64,000 bases of DNA from Trichoplax adhaerens (lineage: Eukaryota; Placozoa; Uniplacotomia; Trichoplacea; Trichoplacidae): contig NW_002060977.1 in the NCBI RefSeq assembly GCF_000150275.1, positions 52,288 through 116,287 of the forward strand, in the 5' to 3' direction. Position numbers and translations under genes: made by a program. Positions within the stretch are counted from its first letter, which is position 1. Every line of letters begins with the position of its first letter. Shown here piece by piece: positions 52,566-64,000 of the stretch. Under the pieces are notes generated by a model. It searched no databases, had not been told where the DNA came from, and saw nothing but the letters and a program-made list of their open reading frames with translations.

Positions 52566-53039
52566 CTGAGCTTGGTAAATATTCTTCAATTCACTTTACG
52601 TCACTTTACTTCACGTCACGCCTTGATCAGTAGTTCACTGTAGTTGATACTTGATAGTACTGTACAGTCACAGTGTACAGTATAACTTGATACTAACTCT
52701 TACACGTTAGTCAAATCCTGTAAAGTATTTCTAACATTCCATTTAGCATATATGTTGCAAAATGAGCTGGGGTCAAATCAGTAAAATGCTCTTCAGGGTT
52801 GTAACAAACACTGCTTACGACTACTGGAAAAAGCCCTGACATCCTGCACAGTACATACAACGCTTCTATGATTCTATTTGATCTGCAATGTCTAGTGCAT
52901 CTTATAAAATGACCAGGTGTAAAATCAGTCAAATACTCTTACGCTCACACCAGTTGCGACCAGGTGTTTGGAACACTGGTTAAACAGCTCCAGAAAAAAG
53001 TCCTCGTCTCCTCCTAGTAGTGCTGTTGAATAACCGTCC

Positions 53040-53217
53040 ATTGTACAATGTACAGTACAATAGTCTCATACTGTACACCGTAGGGGTAAATACTGTAGAA
53101 GCACTCAGGTCAAATCATGGATGTCAAGTCCAGCCGAGCTCTACTAGATTCGATTCGATTCAAGACTCAAGCCTCATTAGTACTGTACTATACTGTACAG
53201 TACAGTACAGTAAGTTA
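53040..53217. repeat. GTAC-pentamer cluster C, upstream of SDR1
   Basis: Short runs at 53042-53100 and a dense run at 53179-53217 (CTGTACAGTACAGTACAGTA type) end about 150 bases before the SDR1 start codon. Confidence 0.75.
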
Positions 53218-53364
53218 CACTGAGCTTTCTTCCACTTGATCGGCGTTAGTACTATACGGTAACTACAGCTGCTTTCCAATTGATCGCCATTAGTACAACT
53301 TCCACTTGAGCTTTTTCCACTTTGATCGGCATTAGTTTCCAGAGTCAAAACGCAAATCGCAGAC

Positions 53365-55989
53365 ATGGTTCTTGCAGCATTGATTGATGTAGCTCTTATT
53401 TTGCTTAGAATATTGTTGAGTATTGTCATATCAATACTCAGATGCTTTATTCCTGCTCCTAAAAAAGATGTTAAAGGCAAAATTTTCTTAATTACCGGCG
53501 GAGCCAGTGGCTTGGGCAGATTAATGGCTACAAAATTTGCTGCTTTAGGAGGAATTATTGTCATTTGGGACATCAATGAACAGGGTAATAAATCGATACA
53601 GTCGGAAATTCGAGCTGCTGGTGGGACTGCATACACCTATATAGTTGATATTTGCAACAAAGATAAAATTTACGAAGCGGCCGACTTGGTTAGAAAGGAC
53701 GTGGGAGATGTGGACTTTTTAATCAATAATGCTGGTATCGTTAGCGGTAAAAAATTATTAGACTGCAGTGACAACATGATATTAAAAACCATGCAGATAA
53801 ACAGTATTGCGCATTTTTGGGTAAGTAGAATGGATAGCTATTCGAACGAAATTAATTAACCAATACTCTCTTAAAATAATTGCTGTTCATGTAGACAGTC
53901 ACGTATACGGTATACCTACTTACCTACTGCACTCCCATGTTCTACAGTACTTTATAATGCTCTGGTGCTCATCTACGCTAGTGCTGAAATAATTGTGAAT
54001 TCGCTTTCTGCCCACCATTCAATAACCTCAGATTAGAATAATTATAAGTATCAGCGATCGAGCAGTTTCCATAGATAATCGTAACATCAGTAGATGCTTC
54101 ATTACAGCACGATTATGGAGTTGTTATTTCTGTAATAACGTATTTTAGGCTAGGATAGAAACAACAATTTGCAAAGTACACTGTCGTTAGTAGATGGCAA
54201 CTCTATATTGTACAAGAAGTGACGATAAACTACGTCACTTAGAAGGGTAATTTTAAATGCTAGCTTAGACAGTTAATTAGTAACTTCCCGTGTTTCAAGC
54301 GGATACAAGTACTGGTAGAATACGTATACTGCTATACTAGCAGAATATAACTGCAGAACAGTAATTTAACAATATCCGTTTTTTCGTTGGCAATGGATTT
54401 ATGAAATTACGGCCATAGTTTGTGGTGTTGTCCTAAATTAAGCATGATAATTCTTAAAATTGTTAACTGTACTCTGGATTTATTAATTTAATTACAGACT
54501 ACAAGGGCTTTTCTACCAAAAATGATGGAGAAGGATGAAGGTCATATTGTTACAATTGCATCAACAGCAGGATTCTTTGGAGTTAATCGATTGATCGACT
54601 ACTGTACGTCTAAGTTTGCCGCGGTAGGTTTTGATGAATCTTTGCGTGATGAGCTAAGAATTGCACGGTCCAAAGTAAATACAACGGTTATTTGCCCAAC
54701 TTACATCTCTACCGGAATGTTTGAAGGCTCTAAGTTTAGGTCAGTGTGCGTTTCAATTCTGGTAATGCTTAAACCATCTTTTGATAAAGATGCAACTATT
54801 TGCTGTAACAGTACCCATTCTGAAACACTATACTGTACAGTAGTTAAATAAATAATTGCAGTCAAGACCATCTCAGTTCGATTTTTTAAAGTAATTCTTT
54901 AACAGACTGTAATATTTTAAATTAAAACATTTTTATAACTAAATTACGCGTGGGATAAGTTGTCACAAAGTGATACATATTATCCAATAGATCACCTCTC
55001 ATGTACAGACAGTATCATAATTAGGATCGTAGACATTAGAGAAAACTCTAACTATGCTATTATTATGATACTAAAAGTTATAAATTAGTGGTATACCGTA
55101 CGTATCACTGTATCTTGTTTAGCATCATCTATCGGATTGCTAGTAAAGTAAGTAGCTTGTATAGCTAAATATTTTGTAACGTTAATTTGATATGTTAATA
55201 CCTAAGGAATACAGCTGTTATTATTGATAACTGTATGTAATTTACGTAAATTATAAGCTACAATAGCTATCTGAGAAGTCGTTAATTCTTGTCGCGCTGC
55301 TACCGGAAATAGTACAACACTTATACATTATTTATGCATATAACTATACTCTACTGTATTATTAAGTTCTGTACCTTGTCCAGTACTAAACTCAATGCAT
55401 CAATCATTTTAAAGTACGAACCTATCAACAATTGTATCAACATAACATAACTCTTTTATATACTGTAGATTTCAGTCGTTAATGCCTGTATTGACACCAG
55501 AATGGGTTACCGACCAAATTGTTGATGCAGTTTTAAGGAATCAGAAAATGTTATGTTTACCGAGAACGATACCTATTATGATATTTCTAAAAGGGTAAGT
55601 CTGTATGTACTTTGATCTAGATTTCGATTTAGAATCAATCCATGGAGATAATTTATGAGTAGCAATTGGAGCTTAAATGATTTTGCATTGTAACATCATC
55701 AATTATTTTACTTTATAATACATGGTTCGGTATTAAATTAATTATAATTAGTTATTTTATACTGTAATTGGGATCTGCATAGTATACAGTATAGTAAAAG
55801 TTTAGCAGCGTTAATTTTGTGTACTACATTCATCACTCACTGTACAACTTTTTTATATGACCTTTTTATGACGTTAATCTTAGGCTTTTACCAATTGAAG
55901 CAACAGAAGCATTTTCTGACTTAGTTGGAGGTTCCCAATCTATGGAAGACTTCGTCGGCCACACTTCAGCTACTAAAAAGTCCTCTTAA
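53365..55989 (+). CDS. SDR16C-like short-chain dehydrogenase 1 (retinol/hydroxysteroid dehydrogenase type)
   Basis: Exons 53365-53820, 54498-54739, 55469-55594 and 55884-55989 give 309 residues. An N-terminal hydrophobic anchor (about residues 2-30) is followed by the Rossmann fold. The cofactor motif TGGASGLG is at 44-51, Asp70 after beta-2 (WDIN) suggests NAD(H), and NNAG is at 121-124. The catalytic residues are Ser174, Tyr187 and Lys191 (YCTSK). The C-terminus has the MEDFVGH element, comparable with MDxFxGR of the family. By family (RDHE2/SDR16C5, HSD17B11/13) it is an ER- or lipid-droplet-bound oxidoreductase acting on retinol, sterols or other lipids; the substrate here is unknown. The start is the first ATG, placing the anchor as in relatives. 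It is divergent from GARS. Confidence 0.9.
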
Positions 55990-57109
55990 TCTAGTTTTAA
56001 TCACGTTCTTGTATCTTATATACTGTAGATGCAAGAAAAGTTTTAAAACAAAGAGACCGAATTGTCATGAACAATTTATCAAATTTTCAGTCAATATAAG
56101 AATGCGCGTGTTTAAACAAACTTTTCTTATTCTCTCTGTTGCATGTACGATAGTGCAATCCACCAAGTAAATGCATAGCAATACGCGTAGGATTATTTGT
56201 TTAAGTTAACAGAAATAGTTCAAAACAACTTAAACTATCAGTAGGAAGTGCGTCATCGTATATAAAGTTATTATTATTATAAATCTATATTTCCTATTCA
56301 GGGATTAGCGTAGCGGCCTGTATGGCAGATTTTATTGTTATTAACATTATCGTAATATTATCAACTTTGTTGTATGAAGATATTTAAATCGCATAAAGCA
56401 CGAGTAGTCATTTCAGTAGACTTCCATTAGACATGCTCCTGCCTTTACATATTCTTGCATTGCTTGTTTGAAATGCAAGTTTTTGCTTCATCAAAAAACT
56501 TGACAACTTATATACGGTGATAATACGTGGATGCAGATCCGACCAGGTCGGACTTCGCATTTACTTATTCACTAAGTTAAATGAATTACCGTCTTTGTAT
56601 TTCTGATGAAAGTAATGTAATGATCAATTTATGATATTTACACGTAAATATACCTAATCAAATTAAAGGCAATAAGTTGTTCGTTCGAAATTTCTGTGTA
56701 GAGGTGAATTGATACACTGCACGCGAATGGTTCGTCCGTAGCTTAAGGACGTTACAGCTTCGTCGAGAGCCCTAGCTTGCTTGCTACAAGCAAGGCTAAT
56801 GTACATAGTACAGTACTGTATAAAATTGTAAAGCAGAGGATGGTCGGTTATTCGACAGGCATTGGACGTAGTCTTATATGCGAACAATTGTCAAATCGAT
56901 TAGCTAACGTACTTTACGATATTGTAACACATATACTGTACGTGAACAATTACCAAATTGACTGATTTTATTCCTAGAATCATGTAAGTAAACAGACCAA
57001 AGATTTACTTTAAATCATTATACAGTACAGTATTTGGTCAGCTTTACAAATTCAGTTTGCTATTCGAGCCTTTCGCCACTCCTTTTTTAAAAGTCCAACA
57101 GATTCAACT

Positions 57110-57420
57110 GCTGTACCGTATACTGTACAACTGTACAGTACAGTGTACAGTACTAATGAGTATAGTACTGTACGTTACAGTACATTGTACAGTAGATGTG
57201 CAGTGCGGTACCGTCATACTGTACTGTACACTGTACACTGTATAGTACAGTACAGTACTGTACTGTACTGTATAGGCAAAGAAAAAAACTGTCTGTACTG
57301 TACCGTACTGTTCCTTTATTGGTACCATACAGAGTACTGTACTGCACCGTACAATACCAAGTCGTGAGTACAGTACAGTACTGTACTGTACATCGTACAG
57401 TGTGTACCGTACTGTACGGC
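57110..57420. repeat. GTAC-pentamer cluster D, upstream of RPL7
   Basis: This is one of the densest clusters: ACAGT/ACTGT runs with orientation switches over about 300 bases, plus smaller runs near 56805-56823 and 57020-57035. Long open frames on both strands here (up to 132 codons) are low-complexity translations such as STVQYCTVLY. Confidence 0.85.
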
Positions 57421-57467
57421 CATTGAAATATGCGCATGGGTAAATACGATTATTCACGTGCAAATCG

Positions 57468-57475
57468 TTCTTTTC
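57468..57475 (+). promoter_or_regulatory. Possible TOP-type transcription start of RPL7
   Basis: The pyrimidine tract TTCTTTTC lies 17 bases before the start codon, directly after the GTAC cluster. Ribosomal protein mRNAs of animals typically begin with C plus a pyrimidine run. The exact start is inference. Confidence 0.35.
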
Positions 57476-57492
57476 AACCAACAGCAATCGAA

Positions 57493-59468
57493 ATGGCGAC
57501 ACGGTAAGTCGATAACTGTAAAGGATCTCTTGTCATCCATGTCTTTTACTGCATCATTTTGAGAAATTTTTACCCACAAATGTACTTTTACATCTTTCTA
57601 TCGCCTTTATTCATGTTATTTTGTCAATCTTATTCTAAATGATCATAAAATTGAGGTTCACTCTTCATTTTTGATTAAAATAGTACCGCGCATTAATCGC
57701 CATGACATACTAAGAACTTACATTAGCTTCTTTACAACATTTCCTATCACTGCCAATGTAGAGCATTGCAATAAATCGACAAGCGAAATGATACACCTGA
57801 AAGTATAAGATGTTACATTCTAATTTGTCGTTAACTAAGATTAGAATCAATCTACCATGTCATACGTAACGTAATCGGTAATTTCGCCTATATATGGTGT
57901 GCCTACGTTTAGTGTAATAATTATATTTGCCGCACTTCTGTTTCTTAACTTTATTCGTATTCAGTACTTTGCCTTGCACACCATTTTTCGCTCTATTATA
58001 CCAAGACTGTATGAATTTTTAAACTTACATTTACTTCTAAGGAGCTGTAGTATTCACGTATACCGATTTATTATTGTTAAGTAGGTCAGCAGCAATAGGT
58101 AACGTACTGTAAATTGACTTACTACTGTAAGGCGTTTGTAGTGGTTGACCATGCGAAATAGACGTTTTTTGATAGACGTTATTTGGATACATGGTAGACT
58201 TTCAATATTTCGTAAGGTTTAACCTAATTGTTTTGCCAATGATTTCGTTAATATTGTGCATCTATTAGGAATGAAAAATTGCCCACCCTCCCGGAGAGCG
58301 TCCTAAAGAAACGTAAGGCTCTAGAAAAGTTACGAGCTGAAAAGGAAAAACTGAAAATTGATACCCGAAAGGTTAGTTTGTAGAGAGGCGACTAAAATCT
58401 GACTTTAAAGTAAATTGTAGCATGAAACTGCTAACTGTATTGCACGAAAATTCAAGATTACGTATGATATATTCGAAATTTTCCTGCCTTATTTTCATTT
58501 GAGGAGAAATAATGGCTAAAAATTTGAAAGTAATTGGTATGATATTTTTAAATGATAGGCCAATAAAAACAAGAGAAGGGTAATTTTTAAAAGAGCTGAA
58601 CAGTATGTAAAAGAATATCGTCTAAAAGAACGCGATGAAATTCGTCTGAAGCGAGAAGCAAGGAAAGAAAACAACTATTACCTGCCTGCTGAAGCCAAGC
58701 TAGCTTTCGTCGTTAGAATTCGAGGGTACACACTATAGCCGATATTCAGATCATATCTAACAGTAAAATTCTATTGGGATGATTGTTATATCCCATCTAA
58801 TCTTTACCTTTGTACTAAAATCGATTAATCTAGTATCAACGGCGTAAGCCCGAAGGTTCGCAAAATTCTTCGCTTGCTCCGATTACGTCAAATCCATAAC
58901 GGTGTTTTCGTAAAACTGAACAAGGCTACTATCAATATGTTGAAACTTGTCGACCCATATATTGCATGGGGGTAAGACTAGAAGTTATTAATTAATACGG
59001 CTCAATGATGCTGATTCTCTGAATCAGTAACTAATGATTACCATCTCTTGTAACCCGTCACTGTAGTACATTTGTATAATTGATGAATGTAGATTGTACC
59101 GTGATAACGTGTTATTAAACTAATTGAATATGCTCAAATCTTTCTACAGTTACCCAAATTTGAAGAGCGTTCGAGAATTGATTTATAAGCGTGGCTTTGG
59201 AAAAGTTGATAAGAAAAGAATAGCTTTATCAGATAATGCAATCATTGAAAATAGCCTTGGAAAATCTGGAATTATCTGTATGGAAGACCTTATACATGAG
59301 ATCTTTACTGTTGGTCCCAATTTTAAACAAGCAAATAACTTTTTATGGCCCTTCAAGTTGTCGTCTCCACATGGTGGTATGCAGAAGAAAGGTAATCACT
59401 TCATTGAAGGAGGTGATTATGGAAATCGGGAAGAATATATCAATCAGCTGATAAGAAAAATGAATTAG
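57493..59468 (+). CDS. RPL7: 60S ribosomal protein L7 (uL30), 5 exons
   Basis: Exons 57493-57503, 58269-58371, 58559-58725, 58834-58971 and 59150-59468 give 245 residues (human 248). The first exon has only 11 coding bases (MATR, with Arg split), typical of ribosomal protein genes. The basic N-terminal helix ([18 protein letters not shown]) is followed by the uL30 fold with [50 protein letters not shown] and [16 protein letters not shown], ending LIRKMN. It is a cytosolic large-subunit protein. All introns are GT-AG. Intron 1 is 765 bases; I found no convincing snoRNA in the introns. AATAAA lies at 59516-59521, 48 bases after the stop. Confidence 0.97.
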
Positions 59469-60199
59469 ATTTCTTGTATGTTATATCTGTTAATTGTTTT
59501 CGTAAAGCTATCCGAAATAAAACGCCTAAAGTTTGACATCGTCTGTGATGCAATATGCATATATGAGTAGTATAGTGCAATAGAGCACTGTTTACAAGTG
59601 CTGATGATAATTTTAATCGACCTAGTTCACCTCTAGCATCAGGGATGGTGCGATACGGGACGCGCTTTATTTTATTGACAGTTTGTATAGAAGCTCTATC
59701 GAAAACTTTGTTTTCTATTTATGATTAAACAGTACGAAATTCATCAATCGAGCTACTGTAAGTCTCTGCCTACAATTGCGTCGAATGCGTAAGTGCTAGC
59801 TTGTTGAATCTGAACCGGATATTTCACGCCGATACTGTACGTTCTGCTATGTTCTCTTAATCAGTTCAAGTAACGTTAATTCGACCGTAGGGGTTGGAAT
59901 ATAAGAATCATTAATCCGTAAAGTCACTTTGGCAAATTCGTTAATGGAATTTCAATATGTAAACGGTAAATCTAATAATCATAAGCTTACAAATAACGTA
60001 CAGTATTCTACAGAAATCCTCTCTGGTTTGAGATAAGCGAAGGTAAAAAGCACCCCAGTAGTACTGACCTAGGACATTTTAGTGCAGTGAGACGAGCGCT
60101 TCGTACCTCTCTTCTTTTAGTAGACCCTGAATGTCTGTATGCTATTAAATTATTTCAATTATAATTATAAACTTGAGAGATGTGGGTTTTTTCCTACAG
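59469..60199. other. Intergenic region RPL7 to small gene
   Basis: It contains the RPL7 polyadenylation signal (59516-59521). Two good donor-like GTAAGT sites at 59759 and 59790 could belong to untranslated first exons of the small gene at 60209, but no joined reading frame supports this. Confidence 0.45.
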
Positions 60200-60208
60200 G
60201 AAATCTTC

Positions 60209-60448
60209 ATGGCGGATCAGGACATACAAATAGTAGCCTATAAAAATCACTACTAAATGTGTTTGAATTTTTCGAAATGTATATGTTACGTATATACGAG
60301 TTGTTTAATATATATATTGCAGAACCGGAGTTCTACTGATCTATACCTTGCAGATCTAGTCTCTTCTTTCAACGAATTTATGCAGTACTTATGTGCTAAC
60401 AAAAAGCATTTCATGGATGATGTACGCTCGATAGAGTCTGTAAAATAA
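60209..60448 (+). CDS. Small two-exon gene, 49 residues, function unknown
   Basis: The exon at 60200-60232 follows a very strong acceptor (pyrimidine tract, CTACAG) and contains an ATG at 60209 encoding MADQDIQI. A weak GTAGCC donor leads over an 87-base intron to 60323-60448, whose acceptor TATTGCAG is good. That second exon encodes a helical stretch (STDLYLADLVSSFNEFMQYL) and ends IESVK with TAA. Joined, the protein has 49 residues with no transmembrane or cysteine motif; the amphipathic helix suggests a small coiled-coil subunit of a larger complex. I do not recognise the family. The acceptor before the ATG means at least one more exon lies upstream, possibly coding. Confidence 0.45.
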
Positions 60449-61412
60449 AGCAAAAGTCTATCTATGATAGTGATGAAATTATTTTGATTTTTTGGATCAA
60501 TTTTTGACAGTACATACGCATATTCTTAAGGCTAAGTGCACTATAGACACATATTTAAGAAAAAAAATATTCAAACTTTGGTATAAGAAACAGGTCAACT
60601 TTACTGTACGGCTGAGATTCGAATACGCATATCTGAAAGCTTCAAGCAGATATTTTATTTGCAGTTAAAATCCTTATTACAGTAACTTGTCATATATCAT
60701 ATATGCATATGTACACTAACTCATACCAAGGACTACTGCTCGTACACATTGAATATTAACGTTTAAAATTCGTGCACTTGCTCACGGTCTCATCTTATTT
60801 CTAGATCGAATTGACCGCCAACTGATTAACAAACTTTATATATAACCAGAAATGATTTTACTTTACAGTACTCCACAAAGCAGCAACTTGTTCACATACA
60901 CATTATGGTATACGTAAGTACGGGCCAGTACTATCAGTTGGCGAAATCGAAGCAGTGCTCCGTTGCTAGGGTTCCGGCCATGCGCACATACTGTATAGTA
61001 CAGTACTATACGGTAGGCTGCTGACATACTGTAGGTATGGAAACTACAGTACAGTACTGTACAGTACAGAACAGTACAGTACAAGTACTGTAAACTTGCC
61101 TAACTACTGTAGCTTAAAGTACTGTACTGTACTGTACTGTACTGCACTGTACTGTACCGTGCTGACACTTTACTAACAGATTTACAGTCCATATGATTGG
61201 TAGTGACTTGCTAGTGAGCCAAGGAGCAAACAATTTTTAGCGTTAAGTAAACTAGCTCGTTTTATCAAATCTAGCCTGCTATTAAATGTAGTTTCTACTG
61301 TATCTTGAAGAAATCGTAATAGTACATATCGAACATATTAAAGAGTTCAATCATCTTTCCTGTTATGTGCAAATAGATACAGTAGAAGGCGTTAGAAATT
61401 GTCTCGATAACT
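60449..61412. other. Intergenic region small gene to SDR2, with GTAC-pentamer cluster E
   Basis: Nothing is recognised from 60449 to 60980. A GTAC-pentamer cluster follows, ending about 250 bases before the SDR2 start codon. Confidence 0.6.
60985..61165. repeat. GTAC-pentamer cluster E, upstream of SDR2
   Basis: Runs of CAGTA/ACTGT occur at 60990-61015, 61045-61092 and 61119-61160, with several orientation switches. The 73-codon minus-strand frame here is a repeat translation. Confidence 0.8.
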
Positions 61413-62903
61413 ATGTTGTTCGTGATTGCCGTCGAATTCTTCTTGACATGCATTCGGTTTGCTTATCATATTGTTATTGCAATCATTTATTCTATACTGC
61501 CACGAAAAGCTAAAAATGTAGAAGGTGATATCGTTTTAATTACTGGTGCGGCCAATGGAATTGGAAAGATCGTGGCCAAAAAATTTGCTGACCTAAATGC
61601 GACTCTCGTGTTATGGGATATTGACAAAAAGGCCAACGAAAACGTTGCGCGAGAAATCGAGGTCATGGGCAAGCGGGCCTATGCCTATACTGTCGATGTT
61701 ACTCAAAAAGAATCCGTTTATAAGGTTGCCAACCGCGTCAAAATGGAGGTTGGTGACGTTAACATTCTCATTAACAACGCTGGTATTGTCAGCGGCAAGA
61801 AACTGCTAGACTGCGACGACGATATGATAATAAGAACAATGGAAGTGAACATGATCTCACACTTTTGGGTAGCGATATTAACTTTCCTCTCGTATCTAGC
61901 ATTTGATTATACGTATCTGCTACTATACATGTATATATATAAGCGTATATACGAATAGAAAGTTACAGATTACTAGATGTATCTGTTAATAATCTCTGAT
62001 ACTGTACAATTCTATTTTTCCAGTTTCGTTATTTAGCTAGTTTCATAAATTGTTAATTTAACGTTCCTGCTACATCCCTCGATAATACGTTATTTCCTTA
62101 TATCTGTAGACTGTGAAAGCTTTCCTACCCGCTATGCTCGAAAATAACGAAGGTCACATTGTTACTATTGCTTCCGCTGCTGGTTTATTAGGTGTAAGCC
62201 AGTTAGTTGATTACTCTGCCTCCAAACATGGTGCAATTGGATTTGATGAATCTTTACGCCACGAATTAACCGACATGCATAGTGGCATAAATACGACAGT
62301 TGTGTGTCCGTACTATACAGATACTGGATTGTTCTACGGATGCAAATCAAGGTGCCAAATTGCACTTGCTTGCAATACGTTTAAGAATTTTTCAATAATA
62401 CAGTATTCAAAACATTCAAAAATATGTATTATATACTCAACACAATTTAATGACCTCAATTATTTAAGTCATCTTGTACCTATACCTATACATGTAGATT
62501 TCCCAAGATTTTACCGATACTGGAGCCGGAGTACGTTGCTTCCTGCATTGTTGATGCAATTTTACAAAATCAGCACATCCTTTTTGTTCCAAAGATTCTC
62601 TCTATCTTCATTTTTCTGAAAACGTAAGTTGGCAGTTAATTAAATTATACAATACTTGGTAACTTCTTCAAAATATGACCTATATCGGTATACATAATTG
62701 CCGGCCTAGAAGTAATTTAAATATTTAAAGTTCTTTCTCTTGATTTTATCTATCTGCCATAACTTTCTATTTACTAATATTATTGTTAATTCAGAATTTT
62801 ACCAACAAGTGCATTTATAGTCCTTGGTAAATTTTTTGGAGGGTTTACGTTTATGGATAATTTCCAAGGTCGTGCAAAGAAAAACTTCAATAGAAAGTTC
62901 TGA
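61413..62903 (+). CDS. SDR16C-like short-chain dehydrogenase 2
   Basis: Exons 61413-61868, 62110-62351, 62498-62623 and 62795-62903 give 310 residues. The first three exons have exactly the lengths of those in SDR1 (456, 242, 126), so the two are duplicates. The N-terminal hydrophobic anchor is followed by TGAANGIG at 44-51, Asp70 (WDID), NNAG at 121-124, Ser174, and Tyr187/Lys191 in YSASK. The C-terminus has MDNFQGRAKK, the MDxFxGR signature of the SDR16C family, and a basic end. As for SDR1, an ER-membrane or lipid-droplet oxidoreductase is expected and the substrate is unknown. A polyadenylation signal AATAAA lies at 63179-63184. Confidence 0.92.
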
Positions 62904-64000
62904 AACATTCTCATATTAAGGTTGTCATATTTGTCAGCGTATGCTGCACATTTTATCTTTCGTGACGGAAACAAAATTTCTAATACCTGTTCCATGGCTA
63001 AACTGTACCTATCGTAGCTGGTAGAATACATTTAGCTGTGTTGACCAATCAGCTATATTGTATGGTTCAATGCTAAATGCATATACGAATAGATGCTGTT
63101 GTATGTACTTCTGGCAGCCAGAATATCCTGCGTAAATTTCAATTATTTGTACTAATTTATTCGCTGATAGTAGTGATTAATAAATTGTGATAATACATAT
63201 AATGCAAATTCTTGTATTATCCTTTACCAGTGAGATGTAGGTAATACAGTATATATGTTATTGTCTGTATTGTATATACACAGGCTCCCACTATTCAGGA
63301 GATCACCCCAAATGTAAACATTGATTGCTAATTACTGAAACATCCTGATGTGACTCCGAATGGTACGGTAATTGGCTTCCATTCGAATAACTACGTGCAT
63401 CTAATATACGTAATGATTCAAGCTTAAATGAAAATATGTAGAATGCACGATAAATTCTTTGGGTTTGAACTCATTCTACTACTGGGTACTAAATTATTTG
63501 ATATCCAACAAGATGCGTTATGCTTTAAGAAATTAATCTTCCATTGATTAAGGACTATTTGATATATCTGACCTCGAAAGCTGTAGGTCTTTTAACTTCT
63601 GATATATGTAAGTTGATCATATATGCCTCTAATTATCTACCTGCTTACGCTTAAATTTAATTCGAATGGTATTTTATTGACTTCATACAGAACATTATGG
63701 TACAACAATAGCACATATGTATTTTTGTTTCCTATTTATTGCAATATTAATAAATCTAACAATTGAAATGTGTTAACAAGAGATGTGTAATATTTATAAG
63801 TCGAATATATATTATTGTTATACAATTTACAGTATATCCAATAGTTCTTTTCTAATGTATAACATTTGCATGATAATTGTAACCGACTTTTAGAAGTCGG
63901 CGGCTTCTGCAATATTTTCACTTTAGCATATCAATTTCAATCTTACTGATTAATCTGGTAATATTGGTTACTAATTAAGCTACAGAACATAATTTATCCT
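62904..64000. other. 3' flank of SDR2 to the window end
   Basis: The SDR2 polyadenylation signal is at 63179-63184. No further gene is supported. A short GC-richer hairpin (CCGACTT, loop TTAG, AAGTCGG) lies at 63882-63899 and is unexplained. Confidence 0.5.
63882..63899. repeat. Hairpin CCGACTT-TTAG-AAGTCGG
   Basis: Seven-base perfect arms with a 4-base loop. It stands out because the surroundings are AT-rich. No gene or U-tract is adjacent, so it is not assigned a function. Confidence 0.45.

Larger units (their letters stand above)
51654..53364. other. Divergent intergenic region GARS / SDR1
   Basis: This 1.7 kb region holds the promoters of two divergent genes. It is filled by three tandem copies of a unit of up to 330 bases (51741-52565) and further GTAC-pentamer clusters (52630-52690, 53040-53100, 53179-53217). 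No coding region is supported; the 137-, 80- and 67-codon frames here are repeat translations. Confidence 0.65.
55990..57492. other. Intergenic region SDR1-RPL7 with GTAC-pentamer cluster D
   Basis: From 55990 to about 56800 I see nothing recognisable. The right part is filled with GTAC-pentamer runs that end 70 bases before the RPL7 start codon. No gene is supported. Confidence 0.6.

Noticed and set aside
57104-57502. Long open frames on both strands (up to 132 codons) in the RPL7 upstream region
   Set aside because: They are translations of the GTAC-pentamer repeat (endless TVQYCTV/STVLYC), open on both strands at once because the repeat lacks stops; no splice or start signals.
58972-59149. 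C/D-box snoRNA candidate in the last RPL7 intron (ATGATG and CTGA-like words)
   Set aside because: Boxes are imperfect, spacing is wrong and no terminal stem pairs.

Overview
The window looks like nuclear DNA of an early-branching animal, most likely a placozoan (Trichoplax/Hoilungia type). The grounds are AT-rich DNA, very dense short introns, a rhodopsin-type GPCR with a leucine-rich-repeat (LRR) ectodomain, a PWWP-containing MSH6 and metazoan-type SDR16C enzymes. The species call is inference. The genes themselves are read from exon phase, splice signals and protein motifs.

Left half (1-36.4 kb): a tandem family of relaxin-receptor-like LRR-GPCRs. Copy 1 (63-3061) enters from the left edge with five LRR exons and a 7TM exon whose tail is frameshifted. 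A relic with two LRR exons lies at 4881-5227. Copy 2 (about 13.7-35.4 kb) has an LRRNT cap exon, 36 single-repeat LRR exons all in the same intron phase, and an intact 7TM exon. The two 7TM exons are almost identical while the flanking DNA is not, which points to recent gene conversion. Each receptor is followed by decaying, protein-like tandem repeats read on the minus strand. Introns and spacers carry diverged dispersed repeats.

Right half (38.2-63 kb): compact housekeeping genes. MSH6 (+, 39 exons, 38214-46540) converges on the glycyl-tRNA synthetase gene (-, 15 exons, 51653-47202). That gene has an AT-AC, U12-type intron and two in-frame starts suited to mitochondrial and cytosolic forms. 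Divergent from it is an SDR16C-like dehydrogenase (53365-55989). Then come ribosomal protein L7 (57493-59468), a small 49-codon gene of unknown function (60209-60448) and a second SDR16C paralogue (61413-62903) with the same exon architecture.

The most unusual feature is a self-complementary pentamer repeat (GTACA/GTACT units, so GTAC every 5 bp). It forms dense clusters just upstream of five of the six right-half genes (MSH6, GARS, both SDRs, RPL7) and is almost absent from the 36 kb receptor region. It is a candidate undescribed promoter or chromatin element, or a mobile or simple repeat that targets promoters.
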